A stretch of 58,940 nucleotides of DNA from Lentzea aerocolonigenes (GTDB lineage: Bacteria; Actinomycetota; Actinomycetes; Mycobacteriales; Pseudonocardiaceae), in contig NZ_JYJG01000117.1 of NCBI RefSeq assembly GCF_000955955.1, forward strand, positions 1 to 58,940. The letters run 5' to 3'. The notes below the pieces were generated by a model, which did no database searches, was not told where the DNA came from, and saw nothing but the letters and a program-made list of their open reading frames with translations. Positions within the stretch are counted from its first letter, which is position 1; every line of letters starts with the position of its first letter. Below, piece by piece: positions 40,901 through 50,200 of the stretch. The translations under genes were made by a program, and so were the position numbers.

Positions 40901-43726
40901 CTCCTGGTCTTCTCCGAGGCCGACGTTCCTGGTCTGAGCCGGACCGAGTTCGACGCGGTCGGCAGGCCGCAGCACTCCATCTTCCAGGCCGGTGGTCAGG
41001 AGAAGTGGCGCACCACCACCGCGTACGGCGGTGACCGCGTCGACGTGACACCGGCACGTGGTGGCACGCCGACCACGACCGTCGTCGACGCGCAGGGCAA
41101 CACGACGGAGTTGTGGCAGTACAAGGGGACGACCGCCAGCGGCGACCACGACGTCACGCGGTACTCGTACTCACGCGCCGGCAAGCTCGAGTCGGCGGTG
41201 GACGCCGCGGGCAACACCTGGCGGTGGACGTACGACCTCCGAGGCCGGCTGATCCGCGCGGAGGATGCCGACAAGGGCGTTTCCACGACGACCTACGACG
41301 CGCTCAACCGGGTCGCGACCATCACCGACGCCCGCAACACGACTCTTGCCTACAGCTACGACGCGTTGAGCCGCAAGAAATCGGTGAAGTCCGGCTCCAC
41401 GGTGCTCCAGGAGTTCGAGTACGACACCGCCGAGTACGGCAAGGGGCTGATCGCTACCGCCACCAGGTACCTGGCGGGGAACCCTTACACCACAAGGGTG
41501 AAGGCGTACTCGTCGCTCAACGCGCCGCTCTCCGCCGAGACGCAGATCCCGGACGCGGAAGGCCCGCTCAAGGGCATCTACAAGACCAGCTACCAGTACC
41601 GTCCGGACGGCACGCTCGAAGGCGAGGGGTTCGGCGCCATCGCCTCCGCGGGCATGCCCGCCGAGAAGGTGCTGCACGAGTTCGACGGCTTCGGCAGACC
41701 GTCGAAGACCACCGCCGGCGTGTCCGGTCAGGGTTCCGACACGCTGGTCAACACGACCGGCTACACCCGGCTCGGTGAGCTGTACCGGCTCGAACTCGGC
41801 GTCACGGGTAAGCGGACGTGGTTGTCGTACTACTACGACGACAACACGCGACGGATGAACCGCTACATCGTTGACGCTGAGGTCGCGTCGCCCAAACAGG
41901 CGGACGTCAACTACAGCTACGACGACGCCGGCAACGTCCAGTCCATTGTGGATACCGCGGGGGCGGCTGCCGACCGCCAGTGCTTCCGCTACGACTACCT
42001 GCGGCGGCTGACGCAGGCGTGGACACCGCCAGGCGACTGCTCGGCCGAGCCCGGCACCACGGGCCTGTCCGGCCCGGCTCCGTACTGGCAGTCGTTCGAC
42101 TACGACCTCGTCGGCAACCGCACCAAGGAGGTTCAGCACGCGGCCGCCGGTGACGTGGTTCGCACCTACACGTACCCGCCGGCCAAGTCCCCGCGCCCGC
42201 ACGCGGTCGCGTCGGTGTCGGTCGCCGGCCCAGGGGTGAACCGGACCGACGAGTTCACCTACAACCAGATCGGCAGCACCGCGACCCGCAAGGTCGGTGC
42301 GACGAACCAGACGCTGGACTGGGACGCCGAGGGGCGCGTCGTCAAGGTCGCCGAAGGTGCCAAGACCACGGAGTTCCTCTACTCACCGGACGGCTCCCGC
42401 CTGATCCGGCGCGACCCCGAGGGCACGACGCTCTACCTGCCAGGCCAGGAGCTCCGCCTGGCCAAGGGAGCCACCGCGCCGACCGTCACCCGCTACTACA
42501 CGCATGGTGGCGACACGGTGGCCATGCGGCAGGGCAAAACCAAGCTGACCTGGTTGTCTCCCGATCACCAGGGCACGCCCCAGATCGCGGTCGACAGGTC
42601 GACGCTGCAGATCGAGCGCAAGCGCCAGACGCCGTTCGGTGAGGCGCGAGGCCAGGCGGCGTCGTTCCCGGGCGAGCGAGGGTTCGTCGGCGGCACGAAC
42701 GACGCGTCGACCGGACTCGTGGGCATCGGTGCCCGGCAGTACGACGCGACGCTGGGCAAGTTCATCTCGGTCGACCCGATCATGGACCCGTCCGACCCGC
42801 AGCAGTGGAACCCGTACGCGTACTCCAACAACAGCCCGGTCACCTACAGCGACCCGACCGGTCTGCAGTACTGCGACGACCACGTGTGCTCGGGTGACAA
42901 GGGATACGACCCGAAGTGCACCAACTGCCCCGGCGCCAACAACACCGCGGGGACCGTCGGCACCTATCCGAACGGTACGACGCACTTCGAGGACGTCGAC
43001 GGCACGCATTACGTGGACGGCGTCGAGATGCCGTCGGGCAGCAAGACGAACATCCGGACCCTCGTCTCGCTCGCGGACAAGTACCGGCCGAACTTCGCCC
43101 GGGACAACGCCGGCGGCCGGATGACCAGCCCGCGGAACACCGTCAACCTGTTGCAGTCCACCTGCTGGGCGCATCGCGACATCGAGTTGTGCGACGACCC
43201 GATGAACAACGGTCTTCGCGATCTCGACAACCAGTTCATGATGGATGACATCGGCGACGAGTCGGTGCTCAGCAACAACTTCGGGGGCATGTCGCCCGAG
43301 AAGGTCAAAGCGAACTGGGGCGTCGGCCACGGCAAGACCGTCGGCGGCTGGGGCGGCACGGCCAAGAACATCATCGAGAAGAAGAACTCCTACGGTGCGG
43401 CCGCGCAAAGATTCCGAGACGCCCTCGCGAAGAGAGCGGGGTTCACCGGAAAGGGCGAAAAGATCATCGTCGACCAGTGCATGGATGACGGGCTCGCCGC
43501 CTCACTTCGCGCTGCCGGTTACGACGCCCGCAGCGTTGAGGAGATGGGAATGCCGGGTACGACCAAGGACCCGGACATTCTCAGGGTCGCGGAACAGGTG
43601 GACGCCAGAGTGGTCACCTACGATAGGGGCCGCCAGCTGGACGGAGGGTTCGGCAAACGTGCGATCCAGATCAACAACAAGATCCATGCACCAGAAGGCA
43701 TCCTCCGGATCATGAGGGGTAAATGA
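37985..43726 (+). CDS. Secreted RHS-repeat polymorphic toxin, cassette 1 (PIN-like tip)
   Basis: A 1913-residue exported protein with a signal peptide (residues 1-31, cut after IAA). Residues ~75-600 are SpvB-like (FSWSYPLRVPPSPGGFSPSL, PSWIGDGWDLSAGY). RHS/YD repeats occupy ~790-1550, ending in the RHS core (GERGFVGG, GARQYDATLGKFISVDP, YAYSNNSPVTYSDPTG; the DPTG begins at residue 1623). After DPTG comes a C-x4-C-x9-C-x2-C motif and a ~160-residue linker shared with the second RHS protein, then a unique tip. The tip (~1820-1913) resembles PIN/DUF5615 nucleases: IIVDQCMDDGLAASLRAAGY, KDPDILRVAEQ and VVTYDRG. There is no HINT domain. It would act as a contact toxin whose tip is released from the RHS shell. 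Confidence 0.88.
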   Translation: MKLKRALVRGLAVCLALTAVTATVGQQAIAAGSPSVNAPDVKSVAVSNGSLASRGPDEATTRALKGDQPAASTNPGGGSFAATPFSASSSWEVSKQSGDFSWSYPLRVPPSPGGFSPSLGLSYQSSVVDGLTSATNNQPSWIGDGWDLSAGYVERAYGGCASDTEGGTTPPKTGDLCWRSDNATASFNGRGGMLIKDDATGVWRLKSDDRSRVEKTVSAGNGDKFNESWKITTVDGTQYFFGTRNDAKSTWTVPVFGDDAGEPCHESTFDASSCDRAWRWMLDKAVDPRGNVILYNYETETNKYGKNLKDAAVPYVRAGNLKSVEYGLRDDVNAPAAGRVEFVLADRCVKESNCSLSTKENWPDADVAENCDAAACKDKYSPTFWSTKRLSTVTTQVRSGDGYKNVDRWTLEHEFPKTDDVYQAALWLKSIKHTGLVGGEASLPEVSFEGTVKPNRVDAPTGIGPLNRFRVTGVVTEAGGVTQVKYANPDCVPGTSMPASPETNDKRCYPSKWTPKNGAEREDYFHKYVVESITTSDRAATSAEQIVRYEYLDGAAWRRSQSEFVKDEKKTYNDFRGYGRVRVKAGKDGSLTEPVTMTEDRFYRGMHGDKLPNNGTRTAKVTDSEGVEREDSDWLSGISFENQVHRGTSEEIESKSISTPAWAGPTSTRGEYKAYWTGPKTSTAYTSLRSGGWRIIQSEVKHDDHGQVIETDELGDLGTDADDRCTTTSYLQDEARWRWSYPTQSETVAARCGATGVEFPARALGGTRNTYDDGGNITKVETIGERPAVGPVWSTAVSTTYDAYGRMRTVTDVLGNTSTTDYIPAAGGPTTSNVATNALGHKTTTTYEPAWGTPTSFVDPNENVYEATLDPLGRTVQVWLPNRPRADFPDEPSQSVSYDVKRDVPSSISVKALTPNGDYLTGTTVYDGQYRPRQSQAPTEGGRLVTDTKYDSHGRAVRTTQPFFNNGQVDTNLLVFSEADVPGLSRTEFDAVGRPQHSIFQAGGQEKWRTTTAYGGDRVDVTPARGGTPTTTVVDAQGNTTELWQYKGTTASGDHDVTRYSYSRAGKLESAVDAAGNTWRWTYDLRGRLIRAEDADKGVSTTTYDALNRVATITDARNTTLAYSYDALSRKKSVKSGSTVLQEFEYDTAEYGKGLIATATRYLAGNPYTTRVKAYSSLNAPLSAETQIPDAEGPLKGIYKTSYQYRPDGTLEGEGFGAIASAGMPAEKVLHEFDGFGRPSKTTAGVSGQGSDTLVNTTGYTRLGELYRLELGVTGKRTWLSYYYDDNTRRMNRYIVDAEVASPKQADVNYSYDDAGNVQSIVDTAGAAADRQCFRYDYLRRLTQAWTPPGDCSAEPGTTGLSGPAPYWQSFDYDLVGNRTKEVQHAAAGDVVRTYTYPPAKSPRPHAVASVSVAGPGVNRTDEFTYNQIGSTATRKVGATNQTLDWDAEGRVVKVAEGAKTTEFLYSPDGSRLIRRDPEGTTLYLPGQELRLAKGATAPTVTRYYTHGGDTVAMRQGKTKLTWLSPDHQGTPQIAVDRSTLQIERKRQTPFGEARGQAASFPGERGFVGGTNDASTGLVGIGARQYDATLGKFISVDPIMDPSDPQQWNPYAYSNNSPVTYSDPTGLQYCDDHVCSGDKGYDPKCTNCPGANNTAGTVGTYPNGTTHFEDVDGTHYVDGVEMPSGSKTNIRTLVSLADKYRPNFARDNAGGRMTSPRNTVNLLQSTCWAHRDIELCDDPMNNGLRDLDNQFMMDDIGDESVLSNNFGGMSPEKVKANWGVGHGKTVGGWGGTAKNIIEKKNSYGAAAQRFRDALAKRAGFTGKGEKIIVDQCMDDGLAASLRAAGYDARSVEEMGMPGTTKDPDILRVAEQVDARVVTYDRGRQLDGGFGKRAIQINNKIHAPEGILRIMRGK
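43445..43726 (+). other. Toxin tip: PIN-like (DUF5615-type) domain
   Basis: The last ~94 residues of RHS-1 carry acidic residues in PIN-like spacing: Asp1830 (IIVDQ), Asp1862/Asp1864 (KDPDIL) and Asp1880 (VTYDRG), with LRAAGYDARSVEEMGMPG between the first two. DUF5615 proteins have the same order (D-E-N..L...LR..G.D.....D.E....A...VVT.D). PIN domains cleave RNA using a metal bound by such residues. The segment uses AGA codons that are rare in the RHS body. By-eye assignment. Confidence 0.6.
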
Positions 43727-43729
43727 GCA

Positions 43730-44020
43730 GTGGAGCCCTCACACGTCAGTCATCACGCCAACGAGGTTGACGCGATGCACGAGCGGTGGATTCAGAAGTC
43801 CGACCGGGACCTCAACATGATCCCGTGGCCGAAGGAGTGGCGCCGCAACCAATGTGGCGAATGCCGGTTCTGGTGCCCGCTCGCCGGGCAGCTGGGGCTG
43901 GACTGGGGCGTGTGCGCGAACCCGGTGTCCAAATGGGACGGCACTGCTCGGTTCGAGCACGACGGCTGCGAGCACTTCGTGTCGTCGGGCGAGTGGGCGA
44001 CGCCGGACTCGGTCAGGTAG
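43730..44020 (+). CDS. DUF3027-like protein, candidate immunity to RHS-1
   Basis: A ~96-residue protein with CGECRFWCPLAGQLGLDWGV, CANPVSKWDG and FEHDGCEHFV, which matches the DUF3027-type signature (C..CRF..PL.G.LG..WG.C.N..S..DG...HDGC). The cysteines could bind zinc. It starts with GTG four bases after the RHS-1 stop; an in-frame ATG at 43775 with GAGG upstream is an alternative and gives an 81-residue protein. Position directly after the toxin tip is where the immunity gene is expected. The DUF3027 match is good, the immunity role is inferred. Confidence 0.75.
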   Translation: MEPSHVSHHANEVDAMHERWIQKSDRDLNMIPWPKEWRRNQCGECRFWCPLAGQLGLDWGVCANPVSKWDGTARFEHDGCEHFVSSGEWATPDSVR

Positions 44021-44173
44021 CAGTGGTACGCGCAGTGGCCGGTTGAGTCGCGAGCTCAATCGGCCCGGCGCCCACCTGTGTATCGAACGCGTGTTCGATC
44101 TTTTGTTGTCTCAAGTGCTGCACATACCCAGAGTGTGTGCCCGAAATGTCCGAAGCCACACTCTGGTCACAAG

Positions 44174-44202
44174 TGGCTGACGTCACCCGTTCGGCTTATA
44201 GG
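44174..44202 (+). promoter_or_regulatory. Candidate promoter of cassette 2
   Basis: TGGCTG at 44174-44179 and TATAGG at 44197-44202 with a 17-base spacer containing GTCACCCGTTCGGC, aligned with the cassette 1 promoter. The leader downstream also conserves GTGTTGTCGGGGG and CATGCGC before the CTGGGGGA ribosome-site element. The 268-base gap 44021-44288 holds nothing else that I recognise. Confidence 0.5.
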
Positions 44203-44288
44203 TAACCGGGCCTGAATCAGTCACGCTTCACGCCGAAGTAACAAGTCCGCGTGTTGTCGGGGGACATGCGCGAGCCTGGGGGAGCACC

Positions 44289-47200
44289 TTGCTGAACCGC
44301 CGTGGTGCGGTGGCGCAGTCACGCCTGCGCACGCCGAGAAACATCGCCGCCGCCCTGTTGTCCCTCGCGCTGGCCGCCACTGCTGTGGCTGTCACCGCGA
44401 GTGCGCCGGAGGAGGTGACGGCGAGTGGGCCGATCACCGAGGCTCCCGACACCGGCCAGGCCATCGCCGCCGCTCGTGCGCAGGGCACCGAGGTCGAGGC
44501 GATGAGCATGCGGACCGACACCCGTGAGGTGTTCGCGCTGCCTGACGGCAAGCTTCAGGCACGTCTTTCCGCCGCGCCGCAACGAGTGCACAAGAACGGC
44601 AAGTGGGAGAAGATCGACGCCGAACTGGCAGAAGAAGGCGGTCGCGTCGCGCCCAAGGCGACTGACGCGGGTGTCTCGTTCTCCGGTGGTGGCGAGACCG
44701 AATCGTTGGTGCGCTTGACCAAGGACGGCAAGTCCTTTCAGCTGAGCTGGCCGGGCAAGCTGCCCGCGCCGCGACTGGACGGCGCGACGGCGACCTACGG
44801 TGAGGTCCTGCCGGGCGTCGACCTGCGCATGACGGCGGCGAACGACGGCTATCAGCTGCTCCTCGTCGTGAAGTCCCCTGAGGCGGCCGCGAGCGTGGCG
44901 ACGGTGAACCTGGGGCTGAAGACCGACGGCCTTGAGATGAAGCCGACTGCGGACGGTGCGTTCAGCCTCGTCGACACCGAAGGCAAAGCGGTGTTCGAGG
45001 TGCCGCAGTCGTTGATGTGGGACTCGAAAAAGCAGGTGGAGGACGAGGCGCCGCGCACCGACTACGTGACTGTTGGTGTGCAGCACTCCGAGGGCGCGCT
45101 GACTCTGGTGCCTGACCAGAAGCTGCTCAGCGACCCCGCAACTGTCTACCCGGTGTTCATCGACCCGGACGGCCGTGTGGTGAATCACGGTGGCGCCTGG
45201 ACGACGGTGTACGACAACGGTTCTAACGCGATGCGTGAGGGCAAGCACTGGAGCGGCGCGAACAGCGAGGCCGAGACGAAGTCGTGGGTGATCGTGAACC
45301 CGACCGCGCGTTCCGGTCGTGCGCCGGAGACGTCGCCGACACTGCTCACGAGGTCGTACTTCCAGTTCAACACCAGCTTCCTGTCCGGCACGACGATCTA
45401 CCGCGCTCGCATGGATGGCACGGTGGTGCACGCGTCGACTGCGTGTGGCGTGAAGCGTTGGCACGATCTGCATGTCGCTGGTTCGGACATCGGTCCGGAC
45501 ACGAACTGGAACAACCAGCCGCCGGATCACGGCGTGCTCGCCGCGGCAGAAGTGCCCACTGTCCAGGGCAACTGCACGGGACACCAGTCGTTCTCGTGGG
45601 CCAGTAATCGTTTCAAGGACTACCTCGACACCGGTGGCAACTCGACGTACGGCATCTGGCCGGCCTCCGAGGGCGAGGACTACTGGCGGAAGTTCGACCC
45701 CGGTGCCATGAAGCTGGTCGTGGACTACAACTCCACGCCGAACGTCCCGTGGGACCCCAGCACCCAGCCCGACCCGGTTGCGTGCACGCACTGCGAGGGC
45801 ATGCCGTGGGTGAGCGGCTCGTCCATCAACCTGAGGGCGTGGGTGGGCGACCCGGACGGTGAGCAGGTGCAGGGCATCTGGCACGTGTACGACGACGTGG
45901 TTCCCGGTGACGCGGCCAAGCAGAACAAGCGCGAGATCTGGGGCGGTGTGGTCGGTTCCGGCTCACTGGCCAATCAGGACGTGTCACTCACCGGTGTCGA
46001 GGACGGCCGTCTGATCACGTGGTTCGTGGCAGCGACCGACGGCCGCGCCACGTCCGGTTTCAGGCAGGGCCCGAAGCATTTCCGCGTCGACCGCACCGCT
46101 CCGGTGAACAAGCCGGACGTGACCAGCGTCCAGTACCCGGAGGACAACCGCTGGCACGGCGGTACCTCTGTCAAAGGCGACTTCACCTTCAAGGCCAACG
46201 ATCCCGACGTCGACTCCTTCGAGTACGGCTGGACGGACGGTGCCTGGACCCCCGTCGCGGCGGATCGCTTGGGCGGTTCGATCACAGTTTCGCTGCCGCC
46301 GCCCGGTGATGGTCCGCGCGATTTGTTCGTGCGTTCCATGGACCGTGCGGGCAACGCCGGCCCGACCCGCGTCTACCACATCTACGTCCGTGCGGGCAGT
46401 GGTGCGATCGCTCAGTACTCGTTGGACGGCAACGTCAACGACACCGCGTACCTCGGTGACCGGAACGGCACCACGCACGGCAACACGAGCTACACCACAG
46501 GTGCGATCGGCTCCGCGCTGAACCTGGACGGCTCCGGCGCACACGCCACCGCGCCCAACTCGGTGCGCACGGACACGAGCTTCTCGGTGTCCACCTGGGT
46601 GAAGCTGGACGCCGTCGACGGAAGCTGGGGCACCGCGGTCTCCCAGGACGGCAACACCACCTGCGGATTCTGCCTGCGGTACGAGGGCGGCCCGCGACGT
46701 TGGGTGTTCTTGATGCCCCACAAGGACTCTCTTACGGACAACGTGGTTTTCGTGAGGTCGAAGGAGGAACCCACTCCGGGGGCGTGGACTCATCTCACGG
46801 GTGTGTACGACGCGGCGAGTCTTCAGGTGAAGCTGTATGTCAACGGCGAACTGCAGGGCATCTCGCAGGCGAGCTCTACACCGTGGAACGCGGCGGGTGG
46901 GCTGCGCATCGGTCAGTCGAAGGTCGGGAACGACAGCGACACCTGGTGGCGTGGCGGCGTTGACGAGATCCGGATGTACGACCGCGCGCTGACCGACGCC
47001 GAGGTGATCGGCGAAGTCAGGCGCGACAACGTTCAGGTCGGGCACTGGCGTTTCGAGGAAGGCCAGGGCACCGTCGCCCGCAACGCCGTGCCCGACGGTG
47101 CGCCCGCGGAGTTGTCCGGCGGAGTCTCGTACTTCGAGCAGCGGCCGCAGCCGAAGAACAACGCACTTCGTTTCGACGGAACCGGTCAGGCCAGGACCGA

Positions 47201-50200
47201 GGGGTCGATCGTGCGCACGGACAGGAGCTTCTCCGTCTCCGCGTCCGTGAGGCTGGACAACATCAGCCAGACCATGACCGTTCTGTCGCAGGACGGGCCG
47301 ACTTCGAGCGGATTCGTTCTGCAGCAACGAGACGGACGCTGGTTGTTCGGGATGTCCGAAGGGAACGACAAGCCAGGTTGGAACGTGCTCGCGCAGAGCG
47401 GTGTGAACACGGCCGTCGCGGACACACCGACGCACGTGGCCGCGGTCTTCGACGCGGGTACCAAGAAGGCGACCCTGTATCTCAACGGCCGCGAGGCCGC
47501 GGTGAGCGCGGCAGCCACCAAGCCGCTGTGGGACTCGGCCGGCCCATTCGTGATGGGCACCGATCAGCAGGGTGCGTTCCTCAAGGGTGACCTCGACGAC
47601 GTTCGCGTGCACAGCAGGGTTCTGGCGCTCGACGAGATCGAGGAGATCGTCACGCTCGATGCCGACCCGGTTCGCCAGTACCGATTGGACGGTGACGGCG
47701 CCGACACGTCGGGCCGCGACAAGCCGGCGACGCTCGGCGATCCGGTCGACTGGGTGAGCGGGCAGAGCAACACTTCCGATCCTCAGGATCTGGGCGTCCG
47801 CCTGACCGGCGTTCCGGGCGCCTCCCTGAACGCCGCACACGCGGTCAGCACCTCCCAGAGCTTCTCCGTCAGCGCGTGGGCGCGGCTGGACAAGATCGAC
47901 GGCCACCCAGCGGTGCTGTCCCAGGACGGCAACACCACGAGTGCTTTCCAGCTGCAGGCGACGCCGGACGGCCACTGGTCGTTCGCCATGTTCGCCAAGG
48001 ACGAGGCAGGCGGTGGCCCTGTCCACGACCGAGCGATCGGTGCTGTTGCGCAGGTGGGCGTCTGGACCCATCTCGTGGGCACGTATGACGCGACGCGTGA
48101 CCTCATGACGTTGTACGTCAACGGTGTTGAGGCCGCGGCGAAGACGCACGCCAACGCGTGGGACCGCCCGGACGGCAAGTTCCAGATCGGTCGCGCGCAG
48201 TGGAACTCCGCCGACACCGACTGGTTCACCGGCGCGATCGACGACGTAGAGGTCTACAACCGGGCGCTGTTCGCGAACGAGATCGTCGCCAAGGCCGGCC
48301 GCGACCTCAACCTGGTGCACAAGTGGCAGTTCGACGAAGGCACGGGTACGAGCGCAGGCGATGCGGTTGGTGGCAAGGCCGGCACGCTGGACAACGCCAC
48401 CTATGCACCTGGCCGGCTCGGTAACGCAGTGAGCTTCAACGGCACCAACGCCGCCGTGACCACTGATGCGGTCGCCCGCACCGATCAGAACTTCACGGTG
48501 TCGGCCTGGGTCAAGCTCCCCGGAGGCTGCTCGGCGAAGTGCAAGAAGGTCGCGGTGAGCCAGGACGGTGAGCACAACAGCAAGTTCCGCCTCGGCTTCC
48601 TCAAGGATCGTGACCACCTGGGCAACTGGGAGTTCGAGATGACCGAGGCGGACACCGATGCCACCAAGGTCACGGTGGCCGCGGTGTCCGCACAGGTGGA
48701 CGACTTCAACGGATGGGTTCACCTCGTGGGCGTGTACGACCGCGCCGCGAAGCAGGTCCTCTTGTACGTCCAGGGCAACCGGGTCGGTGAAGGCCGGGTC
48801 GACTCGACGTGGCAGGCGAACCACGGCGTGCAGATCGGTCGCGGCAAGCTCGCGAGCAAGCCGGACGAGTGGTGGTCCGGCTCGATCGACGACGTCCGCA
48901 TCTACACCGGCGCTCTCGACAACGAAAACGTGTTCGCGCTGTACAGGTCGTATCCGGATGCCGAGCAGCCGGTTGCGACGCTGCCCGTCGCCGATGCGGG
49001 GCACTGGAAGCTGAACGAGGGCACGGGTACGACGGCCGCGGACAGCAGCGGCCGCAACAACACCGTCACGTTCGGCACTGGTTCCGGCTGGATCGGTGGC
49101 CCCAGTGGCGGCGCCGCGTGGCTCAACGGTTCGAACGTAGCGGGTGAGACCGCCGGCCCGGTCGTCAACACCTCGCGCAGCTACAGCGTTTCCGCGTGGG
49201 CCTATGCGGAAGCCGGCATCACCGGGAACCGGTCGATCGTGGCGCAGGACGGTGGGCAGGACAGCGCCTTCGTCTTGTCCTACAATGATGATTCCGGTCG
49301 ATGGGCGGTCGTGCAGCCGCATGCGGACGTCAACGGCGGTACCGCCACGGTGCTCGTGTCGTCCGAGCCCGCGCAGATCACCCGGTGGACTCACCTCACC
49401 GCGGTGTACGACGCCGATCTGAAGCAACTCCGCCTGTATGTCAACGGTCTGCTGTCCGCGGTCAAGGTTGGTGCGGTCAGCTGGAACGCAACGGGGCCGT
49501 TCACCATCGGTCGCAGTAAGTGGGACGGGGTGAAGGGCAGCTGGTGGTATCGCGGTGTCGATGACGTCCGCGTCTTCAGCCGCGCGCTGACGTCCGGTGA
49601 AGTCGCCAAGGTCTACGGCGACACACCGACGAGCGAGTTCGGCTTGTACACCTTCAACGACAACAACGGCAACGACAGCACTTGGCGGAACAACCCCGTG
49701 ACGCCGTCCAGCGGAACGTCGTTCGCTCCCGGTGTGTTCGGATCGGCCTTGAAGCTTGACGGGACGGGCACGGCCGCCGCGCAGTGGTTCGGTGTCAACA
49801 CCCGCGACAGCTTCTCCGTTCAGGCGTGGGCTCGCCTCGACGACGACAAGCGGACCTACACGGTGCTCAGCCAGGACGGCACGCGAGTGAGCGGGTGGGT
49901 GCTGCAGTACCGCGCCGAGTCGAAGCGGTGGACGTTCGGCACCGCCGTGCAAGATTCCGACACCGCGACGGTGGTCAGGGCACTTTCCGCGGAGCCTGCC
50001 GTTCCTGGGCACTGGACGCATCTCGCCGGTGTCTACGACCACGCCGCGGGTCAGCTGCGCCTCTACGTCGACGGTCAGCTCGCGGGCAGCGCGCAGTCCC
50101 AGATGTGGAATGCCAACGGTGCGTTGGCGATCGGCCGAGCGAAGGAGAAGAGTGCGGATTCCGACCGCTTCGCCGGGCTGATCGACGAGGTGCGCGTGCA

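Larger units (their letters stand above)
31080..43330 (+). repeat. Tandem cassette duplication, copy 1
   Basis: Promoter, leader, LamG giant, RHS body and the pre-toxin linker are paralogous to 44140-56390, offset by about 13.05-13.07 kb in direct orientation. Similarity stops at the C-terminal tip of the RHS protein. Identity is uneven: strongly diverged LamG linkers alternate with near-identical tracts such as 39764-39888. Confidence 0.9.
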
